Of a stretch of 34,370 nt of DNA, positions 8,659 to 16,547 are shown piece after piece. The stretch's first letter is position 1, and every line of letters begins with the position of its first letter. Origin of the DNA: Coriobacteriaceae bacterium (GTDB taxonomy: Bacteria > Actinomycetota > Coriobacteriia > Coriobacteriales > UBA8131); NCBI GenBank assembly GCA_012515495.1, contig JAAYYH010000075.1:1-34370 (forward strand). The letters are read 5' to 3'. Below the pieces are notes generated by a model, which was not told the origin of the DNA, ran no database searches, and worked only from the letters and a program-made list of their open reading frames with translations. The position numbers were made by a program, and so were the translations under genes.

Positions 8659-8667
8659 TGCTATTCT
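8659..8667 (+). promoter_or_regulatory. Extended -10 promoter of disA
   Basis: TGC followed by TATTCT (8659-8667) matches an extended -10 element. No good -35 hexamer is present, and the spot is covered by the inverted repeat upstream. A start near 8674 would give a leader of about 50 bases. Confidence 0.5.
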
Positions 8668-8722
8668 TCAACCTGAGCACTGCAAAAGGGGAAACTTCAC
8701 AATGGAATCGGAAGGGATGACC

Positions 8723-9793
8723 ATGGACAAGGTGCATAAGATAATACCCAAGACCAGCGGAGAGATATTCGATATCGCGGTTAGCAGGATCGCATCTGGT
8801 TCACCCCTTCGAGACACTATCGAAATGATCATCGCCGCGCAGAATGGTGCCTTGATCTGCATGGGCGACGTCAAAGCCATCCTCGAGTTGGGCAATGGTG
8901 GTTTCCGAATCGATGTGCCCTACACCCCTCAAAGACTATTCGAGCTCTCCAAGATGGATGGCGCTATCGTGCTATCAGAGGATGGCTCCCAGATCATCTG
9001 CGCGAACTTCCATCTCAATCCTGACCCCAGTCTGCTCACCTACGAAACCGGAATGCGCCATCGAACCGCCGCGAGGACCAGCGCTCAGACTGACGCTATC
9101 GTCATCGCGATATCCAAGCGACGTACGCAGACGACGATTTACTGCAAGGGAGAAGGCATTAACCTCGATTCCGATGAGATCTTGCTTTCAAAGGGCAACC
9201 AGGGCATCCTCGCTTTACAGAATGCCAAGAATTCTCTAGAGAAAGCCGCTATCCGTCTAACATTCCTCGAATTGGACGACATCGTTACTGCAGTGGACGT
9301 CGCAGCGATCCTCTCTCGCTATGCTAACCTGATGAATCTGGCTGCCCAGACTGAGCGTTTCGTACATTTCCTGGGCAACAACAGTGGACTTCTAGAGATG
9401 CAGCTTGAGGATATCATGGCTGGTGTCACTGATTCGTTCATACTGACTATCCGTGATTACGCTGTGACGGCGGCAGAGCGAGAGGCCAAGCGGATCGCCA
9501 AACTACTGGTTAAGTTGCCGCGAGAGGAGCTGACCATGACAAATGTCATGACCGCCCTGGGGCATACCAAGGTGAAATCCGATGAGGATCATCTTCAAGC
9601 TCGTGGACTTAGGGTGATCTCGCGACTTTCAATGGTCGATGAGGCAGCAGCGGTCCGCATCATCGATGAGTATGGCTCATTATCTGCCATCGTCAGCGAT
9701 TCGAAAGATGGTTTCGACCGTCTGGATAACACCGGTCTGGAGAACGTTAGAGCCATAGCGGCCAGTTTTAAGCAGTTGCGCAGTACACTCTAG
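8723..9793 (+). CDS. disA: Diadenylate cyclase DisA
   Basis: This 356-residue protein makes the second messenger c-di-AMP from two ATP and is known in Bacillus to scan DNA for damage. The N-terminal DAC domain carries the DGA motif at residues 79-81 and RHRT at 112-115, the two ATP-contacting motifs. A helical spine and a C-terminal helix-hairpin-helix DNA-binding domain (about 295-350) complete the architecture. The ATG at 8723 follows GGAAGGG at 8710-8716 by six bases and gives the family's usual length of about 360. In-frame ATGs at 8702 and 8717 are alternatives; 8702 has AAGGGG ten bases upstream. RadA, normally next to disA in Gram-positives, is missing here. The motif reads GMRHR rather than the usual GTRHR. 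Confidence 0.95.
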   Translation: MDKVHKIIPKTSGEIFDIAVSRIASGSPLRDTIEMIIAAQNGALICMGDVKAILELGNGGFRIDVPYTPQRLFELSKMDGAIVLSEDGSQIICANFHLNPDPSLLTYETGMRHRTAARTSAQTDAIVIAISKRRTQTTIYCKGEGINLDSDEILLSKGNQGILALQNAKNSLEKAAIRLTFLELDDIVTAVDVAAILSRYANLMNLAAQTERFVHFLGNNSGLLEMQLEDIMAGVTDSFILTIRDYAVTAAEREAKRIAKLLVKLPREELTMTNVMTALGHTKVKSDEDHLQARGLRVISRLSMVDEAAAVRIIDEYGSLSAIVSDSKDGFDRLDNTGLENVRAIAASFKQLRSTL

Positions 9794-9890
9794 CTACAGC
9801 TAGTGCTGCGACGACAGCTGCAACGCGTCCTGAGGCAGTGTTTCACCGTTTCTGAGGACAGAGAGCAGGGTCTTGAGCCGTTCCATAGGC

Positions 9891-9896
9891 TATAAT
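9891..9896 (+). promoter_or_regulatory. -10 box for ispD-ispF
   Basis: A perfect TATAAT lies 35 bases before the ispD ATG. The best -35-like hexamer, TTGAGC at 9873-9878, is only 12 bases away, which is too close, so only the -10 element is supported. Confidence 0.45.
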
Positions 9897-9931
9897 GGCA
9901 GGTCATCAGGTACGTGAGGAGAGAGTCGGCC

Positions 9932-10801
9932 ATGGATACCGTTGACATATCACAGGGTAACAGGGAGATCTGGCAGACCGATCCGGTGACTGGTCCCTCG
10001 GTTCTCGCTGCTCCTGAATTTAATCTGAACAAGGATTCGCTCGAGTTGCCCACGGCTACCTTGACGTCACTGCGCGGAAAAGTCTCATCCCATCCAAGCA
10101 CAGCCGCGGTGATACTTGCTGGCGGCGATGGCGAGCGCTTTGGTCGAAATGGTGGGAAGCAACTGCTTGAGATCTTGGGAAAGCCGGTGTTGACCTGGAG
10201 CGCTGAGGCTTTCGATGCGGTAGCTGATGTCGGTCTGATCGTGCTCGTTTGCCCAGCGAACCGAATGGATGAATACTGTCGGGAAGCCATCGATCCCTAT
10301 CCGTTCGTCACCCCGGTTGTGCTCGCGCCTTCCGGTGAGCTGCGTCAGGAGTCCTCGTTCAACGGCATCAACCTGGTCCCTGAGAATTATGAGTTCATCG
10401 CCATCCACGATGGCGCTCGACCGCTGATAACCCCAGATCTGATCGACCATGCCATCGCGGCAGTCAAGGGTAACCTCGATGCTGACGGCGCGGTGGTTGG
10501 GTTCCCGGCCATCGATACCCTGAAAGTGGTCAGCGGCAACAACATCATCGGAACGCCGGATCGTTCGTCATTTTGGACTGCTCAGACGCCACAGGTCTTT
10601 CGCAGCAGCATCATCCGAGATGCACATACCACCGCTTTGTCAGAAGGTTTCGTGGGCACCGATGATTCTTCACTCGTCGAGCGCCTGGGTGGTAATGTAG
10701 TGTTGGTGCAAGGTCCGCGTGATAATATCAAGATCACTGTCCCGGAAGACCGCGGTCCAGCGGAAGCCGGTTTGCTACTCCGTTTAGAGCAACGGCTTTA
10801 A
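9932..10801 (+). CDS. ispD: 2-C-methyl-D-erythritol 4-phosphate cytidylyltransferase IspD
   Basis: IspD joins CTP and MEP to form CDP-ME in the non-mevalonate isoprenoid pathway. The nucleotide-binding AAVILAGGDGERFG stretch, the downstream GGKQLLEILGKPVL, IHDGARPL and the C-terminal GTDDSSLVER and NIKITVPED motifs are all present. With the ATG at 9932, supported by GAGGAG at 9916-9921, the protein has 289 residues. The catalytic domain starts only after about 57 residues, so there is an N-terminal extension without recognisable motifs; typical IspD is about 230 residues. A GTG at 9914 is less likely because it overlaps the ribosome-binding site. The gene is followed 36 bases later by ispF, the next-but-one enzyme of the pathway. 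Confidence 0.94.
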   Translation: MDTVDISQGNREIWQTDPVTGPSVLAAPEFNLNKDSLELPTATLTSLRGKVSSHPSTAAVILAGGDGERFGRNGGKQLLEILGKPVLTWSAEAFDAVADVGLIVLVCPANRMDEYCREAIDPYPFVTPVVLAPSGELRQESSFNGINLVPENYEFIAIHDGARPLITPDLIDHAIAAVKGNLDADGAVVGFPAIDTLKVVSGNNIIGTPDRSSFWTAQTPQVFRSSIIRDAHTTALSEGFVGTDDSSLVERLGGNVVLVQGPRDNIKITVPEDRGPAEAGLLLRLEQRL

Positions 10802-10837
10802 ACAGCTTCAGTCGGTAACAGGAGAGGAAACGACCTC

Positions 10838-11326
10838 GTGCGCATTGGTTCAGGCATAGATGTTCACGCATTCGCTTCAGCTGAGGCTGGACGTCCTTTG
10901 TTGTTGGCCGGCGTGCGCATCAACCACCCTTGCGGGCTGGAAGGACATTCTGACACGGACGTACTCGCTCACGCAGTCATGGATGCCATTCTCGGTGCTT
11001 CGCGACTGGGCGACATCGGCAAGCTATTCCCAGATACCGATGAGCGATACAGGGATGCAGACTCATTGGAGCTGCTGGCGGAAGTCTATCGACTGGCCAA
11101 AGACAGCGGCGTTCGCCTCATGGATCTGGATTGCGTGATAATGGCTCAGGCTCCCCAGCTTTCTCAGTACCGCGAACAGATGCGTGAGAATCTGGCGCGC
11201 ACCCTTAAGATCACAGTGGAGCAAGTGGGGATCAAGTCCACAACTACAGAGCATCTGGGTTTTATCGGCCGACAGGAGGGTATATTGGCGCAGGCGGTTG
11301 TGCTGATGGAGGAGTGCAGGTGTTAG
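10838..11326 (+). CDS. ispF: 2-C-methyl-D-erythritol 2,4-cyclodiphosphate synthase IspF
   Basis: The 162-residue product is of normal length for IspF, which cyclises CDP-ME 2-phosphate to MEcPP. The expected zinc ligands are visible as Asp8 and His10 in GIDVHAF and His45 following GHSDTDVLAH. The conserved TTTEHLGFIGRQEG stretch near the C terminus supplies the CDP-binding loop. It begins with GTG, preceded by GGAGAGGAAA. It is almost certainly co-transcribed with ispD. IspE, the enzyme that acts between these two, is not in the window. Confidence 0.95.
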   Translation: MRIGSGIDVHAFASAEAGRPLLLAGVRINHPCGLEGHSDTDVLAHAVMDAILGASRLGDIGKLFPDTDERYRDADSLELLAEVYRLAKDSGVRLMDLDCVIMAQAPQLSQYREQMRENLARTLKITVEQVGIKSTTTEHLGFIGRQEGILAQAVVLMEECRC

Positions 11327-11327
11327 A

Positions 11328-11344
11328 GCCCGGCTGGTCCGGGC
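11328..11344 (+). other. GC-rich hairpin after ispF
   Basis: GCCCGG at 11328-11333 and CCGGGC at 11339-11344 form a six-base GC stem with a five-base loop directly after the ispF stop. There is no T tract, so it is not a canonical terminator; it could protect the mRNA end or weaken transcription toward cysE. Confidence 0.4.
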
Positions 11345-11400
11345 AACCCATGGCATGATCTTCCCTGTTCACACATTACAACCACGTTTGCGAGGTCATT

Positions 11401-12132
11401 ATGATATTCACCAGACTGCGAGAAGATATCAAGGCAGTAAAAGAGCGCGATCCTGCCGCAAATTCAACTATCGGTGTTCTGCTCTGTTATCCTGGTGTTC
11501 AAGCTGCGGCGGCGCATCGCTTCGAACACTGGCTGTGGCGTCATGGCCGACGTGGCTTAGCGCGTTTCTGCAGTCAGGTGACGCGTTTCTTCACGGGGAT
11601 CGAGATCCATCCGGGAGCAACAATCGGCCATCGCTTCTTCATCGACCACGGTATGGGTGTGATCATCGGCGAGACAGCCGTGGTTGGCGATGACGTGACG
11701 CTCTATCAGGGTGTAACACTGGGCGGAACCGGTAAGGAGCATGGAAAACGCCATCCGAATATCGAGGACGGTGTCGTGGTCGGCGTGGGTGCGGCGGTAC
11801 TGGGCAATATCACCATCGGCGCGCGTAGCAAGGTTGGCGGTGGAGCTGTAGTGGTCGATAACGTACCACCGGACTGCACGGTGGTGGGCATACCCGGGCG
11901 CATTGTGGTGCGGAATGGTGTCAGGACCTGTTCGGCTGACTCCTATCGCCGTGAGTTATTGCCAGACCCCATCGAAGCGCAGATCGAGTTGTTGCATCAC
12001 CGTATCTGCAAGCTGGAGGAGAAATCCTCGTTGCCGACACCAGCCTGGCAGGGTAAGGACACTGTGGTCTTCGACCTGGATGAGAATGATGATCTGCTAA
12101 GAGAGGATTCCCAGATACATGAGGTTGTATAA
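11401..12132 (+). CDS. cysE: Serine O-acetyltransferase CysE
   Basis: This 243-residue protein transfers acetyl from acetyl-CoA to serine, the committed step of cysteine synthesis. After a short helical N-terminal domain it shows the left-handed beta-helix of hexapeptide repeats: IHPGATIGHRFFIDHGMGVIIG, the LYQGVTLGGTGKEHGKRHP loop with catalytic His residues, and VGVGAAVLGNITIGARSKVGGGAVV. It is the short SAT type of Gram-positives plus a C-terminal tail of about 70 residues, with a predicted helix and an acidic end. GAGGT precedes the ATG at 11401. The last 14 bases overlap cysS, so cysteine synthesis and charging are translationally coupled. Confidence 0.94.
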   Translation: MIFTRLREDIKAVKERDPAANSTIGVLLCYPGVQAAAAHRFEHWLWRHGRRGLARFCSQVTRFFTGIEIHPGATIGHRFFIDHGMGVIIGETAVVGDDVTLYQGVTLGGTGKEHGKRHPNIEDGVVVGVGAAVLGNITIGARSKVGGGAVVVDNVPPDCTVVGIPGRIVVRNGVRTCSADSYRRELLPDPIEAQIELLHHRICKLEEKSSLPTPAWQGKDTVVFDLDENDDLLREDSQIHEVV

Positions 12133-13639
12133 CACATTAACGCGCCAGAAAGAGGAGTTCGTACCCCGTGAGCCCGGCAAGGTGGCGATGTATATCTGCG
12201 GGCCTACAGTCTATAACCACATCCATATCGGCAACGCTAGGACCTTCCTTAGCTTTGACGTCATCCGGCGCTATCTGAGGTGGTCGGGCTATGAGGTCAC
12301 CTACGTGCAGAATGTCACCGATGTCGACGATAAGATCATCAACCGTGCCCGCGAGGAGAATCGCACGCCTGCTGAAGTCGCAGCGGAGTATACCGAGGCG
12401 TTCATCACTGCGATGCATGCTCTGGGTATCGAGGATCCAGACATCCGCCCCAAGGCCACTGCTGAGATCCCGGCGATGATCGAAATGATCGAATGTCTGA
12501 TCGAGAACGGACATGCCTATGCCGTTGAAGGCGATGTCTACTTCGCCGTGCGCTCCTTTGAGGAGTATGGCAAGCTCTCTGGGCGAGATATCGAACAGAT
12601 GCAGAGTGGTGCTCGGGTGGATATTGACCCGCGTAAGCGCGATCCACTGGATTTCGCCCTCTGGAAGGCAGCTAAACCAGGTGAGCCGAGCTGGGATTCA
12701 CCCTGGAGTCAAGGTCGACCGGGTTGGCACATCGAGTGTTCGGCGATGTCTGCAAAGTATCTCGGCAATCCCTTCGATATCCACGCCGGCGGCGATGACC
12801 TGGTGTTTCCGCACCATGAGAACGAGATCGCCCAATCTGAAGCCTGTAGTCATACGACATTCGCTAATTACTGGTTACATGGAGGCATGCTGACCATCGA
12901 CCGGGAGAAGATGTCCAAATCTGAGGGTAACTTCCTGTTGCTGAAAGATGTGCTATCGCACATACGCCCACAAGCCTTACGTCTGTTGATGCTGCAGACC
13001 CATTACCGCAGTCCCTTTGATTACTCTGCCGAGCGCTTACAGGAGGCGACTGCCGCACTGGAACGCGTCGAGGGTTCGCTGCGCAACCAGGAGTGGGCCA
13101 TCGCGAACGCTATAGTCACAGCTGACGAGCTACTATCCAACGATCAGCCCAACAAGGTCACTGATCAAAATGACATGGCACGGGCATTACTTGATCACAT
13201 CGAGAAGAAGCACAGGCAGTTCAAGTCCAGCATGGATGATGACTTCAACACCGCCGGTGCCGTCGCAGCTATCTTCGAGCTGGTGACTGCCGCGAATTCC
13301 AGTATCACCGAAACAGTGCAGAACTCTCTGCTTAAAGACGCGGCTGCGATAGCCAGACAGACGATTATCGAGTTGCTTGGTGTTCTGGGTGTAGCTCTTG
13401 AAGGCGATGAGGGGCATCGAGAGGAGCTTCCGACCGAGCTGGTGGATCTTGCTGCAGAAATGGCGGGATATGGCGGAGACAAGCCGGCAGAGGCGGTGGG
13501 AGAGCTCCTCGCGGCGCGTCAGAAGGCTCGAGAGAGGAAGGATTGGGCTTGTGCCGACGCTCTGCGTGATGGCCTTGCCGAGCTGGGTTTTGCCATTGAG
13601 GACACGGCTGCGGGAGCCCGTGTGGTGCGAAAGGGTTGA
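12119..13639 (+). CDS. cysS: Cysteinyl-tRNA synthetase
   Basis: This class I synthetase charges tRNA-Cys. The 506-residue product has the zinc ligand and HIGH-type signature (YICGPTVYNHIHIGNART), the central WHIECSAMS and FPHHENEIAQSEA zinc-binding stretches, and the KMSKS loop (EKMSKSEGN). The C-terminal half contains the DALR domain and a short anticodon-binding end, and is slightly longer than usual because of a loosely conserved linker. The ATG lies inside the cysE 3' end, giving a 14-base overlap. rlmB begins only four to seven bases after its stop. The order cysE-cysS-rlmB-yacP matches Bacillus, although the mini-RNase III gene mrnC found there between cysS and rlmB is absent. Confidence 0.97.
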   Translation: MRLYNTLTRQKEEFVPREPGKVAMYICGPTVYNHIHIGNARTFLSFDVIRRYLRWSGYEVTYVQNVTDVDDKIINRAREENRTPAEVAAEYTEAFITAMHALGIEDPDIRPKATAEIPAMIEMIECLIENGHAYAVEGDVYFAVRSFEEYGKLSGRDIEQMQSGARVDIDPRKRDPLDFALWKAAKPGEPSWDSPWSQGRPGWHIECSAMSAKYLGNPFDIHAGGDDLVFPHHENEIAQSEACSHTTFANYWLHGGMLTIDREKMSKSEGNFLLLKDVLSHIRPQALRLLMLQTHYRSPFDYSAERLQEATAALERVEGSLRNQEWAIANAIVTADELLSNDQPNKVTDQNDMARALLDHIEKKHRQFKSSMDDDFNTAGAVAAIFELVTAANSSITETVQNSLLKDAAAIARQTIIELLGVLGVALEGDEGHREELPTELVDLAAEMAGYGGDKPAEAVGELLAARQKARERKDWACADALRDGLAELGFAIEDTAAGARVVRKG

Positions 13640-13645
13640 TGAGTG

Positions 13646-14209
13646 ATGGCTGAATGGCGCGAGCAAACCCGATTGTTCGACGGAGAATCATATCATTACG
13701 AGTATTCGACGCTGTTCGACCTTATCCGCTTAGCAAAGGGTAAGGAGCAGGCCTTGATCGTGGCTCTGGACCACATCACCGATGTCGGCAATCTGGGGGC
13801 AGTGATCCGCAGCGCGGAAGTGGTGGGTGCTACCGGGTTGTTGCTGCCCACTAAGCGTTCAGCATCAGTGAACGAGGCCGTCTACAGGACTTCGGCGGGG
13901 GCGGTCGAGTATCTACCGGTAGCGCGTGAGGCCAATCTGGCTAACTCACTCAAGAGGCTCAAGGATGAGGGTTTTTGGATAGGAGCAGCTACCGAGCACG
14001 CGAAACAGGATATCTGGCAGGCACCTCTGGAGGGTCGTCTGGTGTTGGTAATGGGTTCTGAGGATGCCGGTATCTCGCGCCTGGTGCGCGAGACCTGCGA
14101 CTTCGAATTCAAATTGCCCCAACGTGGCTTCACGCAATCGCTCAATGTGGCTCAGGCCGCTACGGCTGTCATGTATGAATGGCTGCGAAGGACCATGGCA
14201 TTTCGATGA
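13646..14209 (+). CDS. rlmB: RlmB/TrmH-type 2'-O-ribose methyltransferase lacking the N-terminal domain
   Basis: The product (about 187 residues) is the SPOUT catalytic domain of an RlmB-like enzyme, which in other bacteria methylates a 23S rRNA guanosine. All three SpoU motifs are present: DHITDVGNLGAVIRSAEVVGA, LVMGSEDAGIS and SLNVAQAATAVMYEWLR. RlmB normally has about 70 further N-terminal residues forming an L30e-like RNA-binding domain. They are absent here, and the cysS stop lies just upstream, so the domain is not merely mis-started. The start is ATG 13646 or GTG 13643. The stop overlaps the yacP start as ATGA. RNA target specificity may therefore differ; the call rlmB rests on sequence and synteny. 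Confidence 0.85.
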   Translation: MAEWREQTRLFDGESYHYEYSTLFDLIRLAKGKEQALIVALDHITDVGNLGAVIRSAEVVGATGLLLPTKRSASVNEAVYRTSAGAVEYLPVAREANLANSLKRLKDEGFWIGAATEHAKQDIWQAPLEGRLVLVMGSEDAGISRLVRETCDFEFKLPQRGFTQSLNVAQAATAVMYEWLRRTMAFR

Positions 14210-14727
14210 GAGTTCTGATTGTCGACGGTTTCAATGTGCTGCGCAGCGGCGAGCGATATGCTCATCTTGTGGGTGATGAACATGCGCTGGATGCCCTCAA
14301 CACTGCGCGTGAGACACTGTTGACCGACGTCGCAACCTTTGCCCAGGGTACGTATCGGGCGACAGTGGTATTCGATGCCGCCAATAATCCGCTCTCTAAT
14401 GGCGAGGCGCAGGATTTTGCCGGTGTGGACGTGATCTTCTCACCAGCGGGGATCAGCGCTGATTCTGTCATCGAGGAGTTGGCGCGACAAGCGGTAAAGC
14501 GTGGCGAGGAAGTCCTGGTGGTGACTTCGGACGCTCAGACACAGTGGACGGTGCTGGGTGACAAGGTTACACGTATGAGCGCGGCAGGATTTAGTGCCGA
14601 GATAGGCGTTATCCAGGCGGGGATTGTTGAAAGCAACACTGAGTCGCAGATGAAGACGACTCTGGGTGAGCGACTGGATGACAGGACGCGCGAGGCGTTG
14701 CGGCGTTGGGTGCGAGGAAAACAGTAA
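14206..14727 (+). CDS. yacP: NYN-domain ribonuclease of the YacP/Rae1 family
   Basis: The 173-residue product opens with RVLIVDGFNVLRS, the first Asp-containing strand of the NYN/PIN-like fold, and continues with TVVFDAANNP, SADSVIEELA and VLVVTSDAQTQ, which carry the remaining acidic metal ligands. The C terminus is basic. In Bacillus, YacP (Rae1) is a ribosome-associated endoribonuclease that cuts certain mRNAs during translation. The ATG at 14206 overlaps the rlmB stop by four bases; the open frame extends upstream to 14179, but that would intrude into rlmB without need. The L,D-transpeptidase follows directly with no gap. Confidence 0.88.
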   Translation: MRVLIVDGFNVLRSGERYAHLVGDEHALDALNTARETLLTDVATFAQGTYRATVVFDAANNPLSNGEAQDFAGVDVIFSPAGISADSVIEELARQAVKRGEEVLVVTSDAQTQWTVLGDKVTRMSAAGFSAEIGVIQAGIVESNTESQMKTTLGERLDDRTREALRRWVRGKQ

Positions 14728-16308
14728 TTGACAGACAATGATTACAGAGACGAGCAGGGCGGAGTCTTGCCGCAACCAATGAGCGAACAGACCCTCCAGC
14801 GTCTTGCCGAGAATCGAGAGCGTCGTGAAGAGCAACGCATCGCGCGCGCGGCCAAACGCAGGCGCCGCAAGATCATCGTGCTGCTTGCTGCCCTCGTCGT
14901 CTTGGCGGTGGCTGTTTATAGTGGCGGCGTGGCACACTTCTCTGGTCACTTCATGAACAAGACATCGTTGGGCAGCGTCGATATCTCCGGCAAGACGACT
15001 GCAGAGGTTCAGGCGTTACTGGATGATACGACTGCCTCCTATTCGCTCACAATCAGCGATTATGGATTTGAGACCAGCATCCAGGCAGCGGATATCAATT
15101 TCTCCTTAGATCAAAACTGCACAGCAGAGGCACTGATCGCTAAACGTAATCCCTTCATCTGGCCTTATGAGATGATGTTCGTCAGAGATTTGGCAGAGTA
15201 TCTACAGGTCACCTACGATGAACAGGCGCTGTTCGCTCTGCTGCAAGTTGCTGTCGATGAGCACAATCAGCATGCCGAACCTCCAAAGGAGGAAAGCATC
15301 GTCTTTGATCAGGAAACTAAAACGTTCGCGTATAGTGGACCTATCGCAGGGACACATCTGATATATGAGCAGGTCCTGATCAAGACACAAGATGCTCTTG
15401 CAAACCTGAGGTCTGTGTTGGAATTAGGCGATGATTGTGTTGTGCAGCCAGCTGCTGGAGGCAATGAAGCACAGCTGACAGCTGCGGCCAAGCAGGCGAA
15501 CAGGCTTTGCGATCAGTACCATATCACCTTCATGTTGGGAGATTCGGCTTCGCTGGTCGTAGATTCTGCGCAGGCGGCGCAATGGATCACCATCGATGAG
15601 GAGTATTCCGTCTCTCTCGATCAAGGCAAGATCGACTCCTGGATCGACTCAATCTGCGCCCTGCTCAACTCCAAAGGAGGCGAGCGCACCTATCTGCGAC
15701 CTGACGGCAAGGAGGTGACTGTCTCGGGGGGAAGCTACGGTTGGGCAGCCGATCGTGACGCTACTGCGAAGCTGATCAGGGATGCCATTGCTCAGAAGCC
15801 GAAGCAAAACGTATACATCCCCTGTGCTGTGGTAGGAAATGGTTTCCTCGGCCTACCCGGTGCGGATTGGGGAAAGCGTTATATCGACGTGGATATCAGT
15901 GAGCAGTATGCCCGATTCTACGATGACGACGGCAACCTCATCTGGGAGACGGATGTCATCACCGGAACCCGATGGACAGATTTTGAGACACCTTCGGGTG
16001 TCAATACGATCCAGTACAAGGCGAGTCCCAAGTCGCTGCGATCGACGGGTACCTATACCATCTACAACGACGATGGTACCGTCACCATTGAGGAGGACCA
16101 CGTATTCGGCCGCGACGTTGAGTATTGGATGCCCTTCATCAATGACTTCATCGGACTCCATGATGCCTGGTGGCAGGACTCATTCGGCGGTAGCCTCTAT
16201 GAGGATGCCAGTCATGGTAGTGGCGGTTGTATAAATCTACCTTCTGATAAGGCAGCCGAGCTTTACGACCTTGTTCGTGTCGGTGATGTGGTGGTTACTC
16301 ACTGGTAG
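14728..16308 (+). CDS. L,D-transpeptidase with peptidoglycan-binding domains (YkuD)
   Basis: The product of up to 526 residues has a basic cytoplasmic start, one membrane helix (about 49-68) and an extracellular part. The latter contains two PG_binding_4-like repeats (the first includes LGSVDISGKTTAEVQALL) and a C-terminal YkuD catalytic domain. The catalytic site is visible as His478 in IGLHDAWW and SHGSGGC with His496 and Cys501. Such enzymes make 3-3 cross-links in peptidoglycan or attach proteins to it. The frame begins with TTG at 14728, exactly after the yacP stop, with GAGG at 14714-14717; ATG 14779 is an alternative that keeps the membrane helix. It occupies the position of sigH in the Bacillus order. 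Confidence 0.9.
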   Translation: MTDNDYRDEQGGVLPQPMSEQTLQRLAENRERREEQRIARAAKRRRRKIIVLLAALVVLAVAVYSGGVAHFSGHFMNKTSLGSVDISGKTTAEVQALLDDTTASYSLTISDYGFETSIQAADINFSLDQNCTAEALIAKRNPFIWPYEMMFVRDLAEYLQVTYDEQALFALLQVAVDEHNQHAEPPKEESIVFDQETKTFAYSGPIAGTHLIYEQVLIKTQDALANLRSVLELGDDCVVQPAAGGNEAQLTAAAKQANRLCDQYHITFMLGDSASLVVDSAQAAQWITIDEEYSVSLDQGKIDSWIDSICALLNSKGGERTYLRPDGKEVTVSGGSYGWAADRDATAKLIRDAIAQKPKQNVYIPCAVVGNGFLGLPGADWGKRYIDVDISEQYARFYDDDGNLIWETDVITGTRWTDFETPSGVNTIQYKASPKSLRSTGTYTIYNDDGTVTIEEDHVFGRDVEYWMPFINDFIGLHDAWWQDSFGGSLYEDASHGSGGCINLPSDKAAELYDLVRVGDVVVTHW

Positions 16309-16395
16309 TATCTGATGACAGTACCTCAAGAGAATCTACGACAGTATCAGAGCATGATCATCAAATTATAATGGCGGATACGCTCAGGCGATGCC

Positions 16396-16424
16396 TTGAC
16401 AGCGAGCAGTTGTTCGTATACCCT
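16396..16424 (+). promoter_or_regulatory. Promoter of the radical SAM/DUF4130 operon
   Basis: A perfect TTGACA at 16396-16401 and TACCCT at 16419-16424 are separated by 17 bases. The predicted start near 16431 falls inside the LexA-type box, which is the usual position for repression. A separate TATAAT at 16367-16372 lacks a -35 box. Confidence 0.6.
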
Positions 16425-16428
16425 GAAT

Positions 16429-16442
16429 CGAACAAATGTTCT
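16429..16442 (+). promoter_or_regulatory. LexA/DinR-type SOS box
   Basis: CGAACAAATGTTCT contains GAAC-N4-GTTC with perfect half-sites, matching the Gram-positive LexA (DinR) consensus CGAACatatGTTCG at all but the outer right base and two inner positions. It lies five bases after the -10 box and about 105 bases before a gene for a presumed DNA repair protein. A 12-bp palindrome, TCTGATATCAGA (16440-16451), overlaps its right end. Confidence 0.7.
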
Positions 16443-16547
16443 GATATCAGACCGAGATCGCGTCGTTGAGAACGATGCATCTGCGCGGCGAGCAAAACGC
16501 AAACGCAACGTTTAGCAGGCCGAATCCAGGCACCGGGAGCGTGAATC

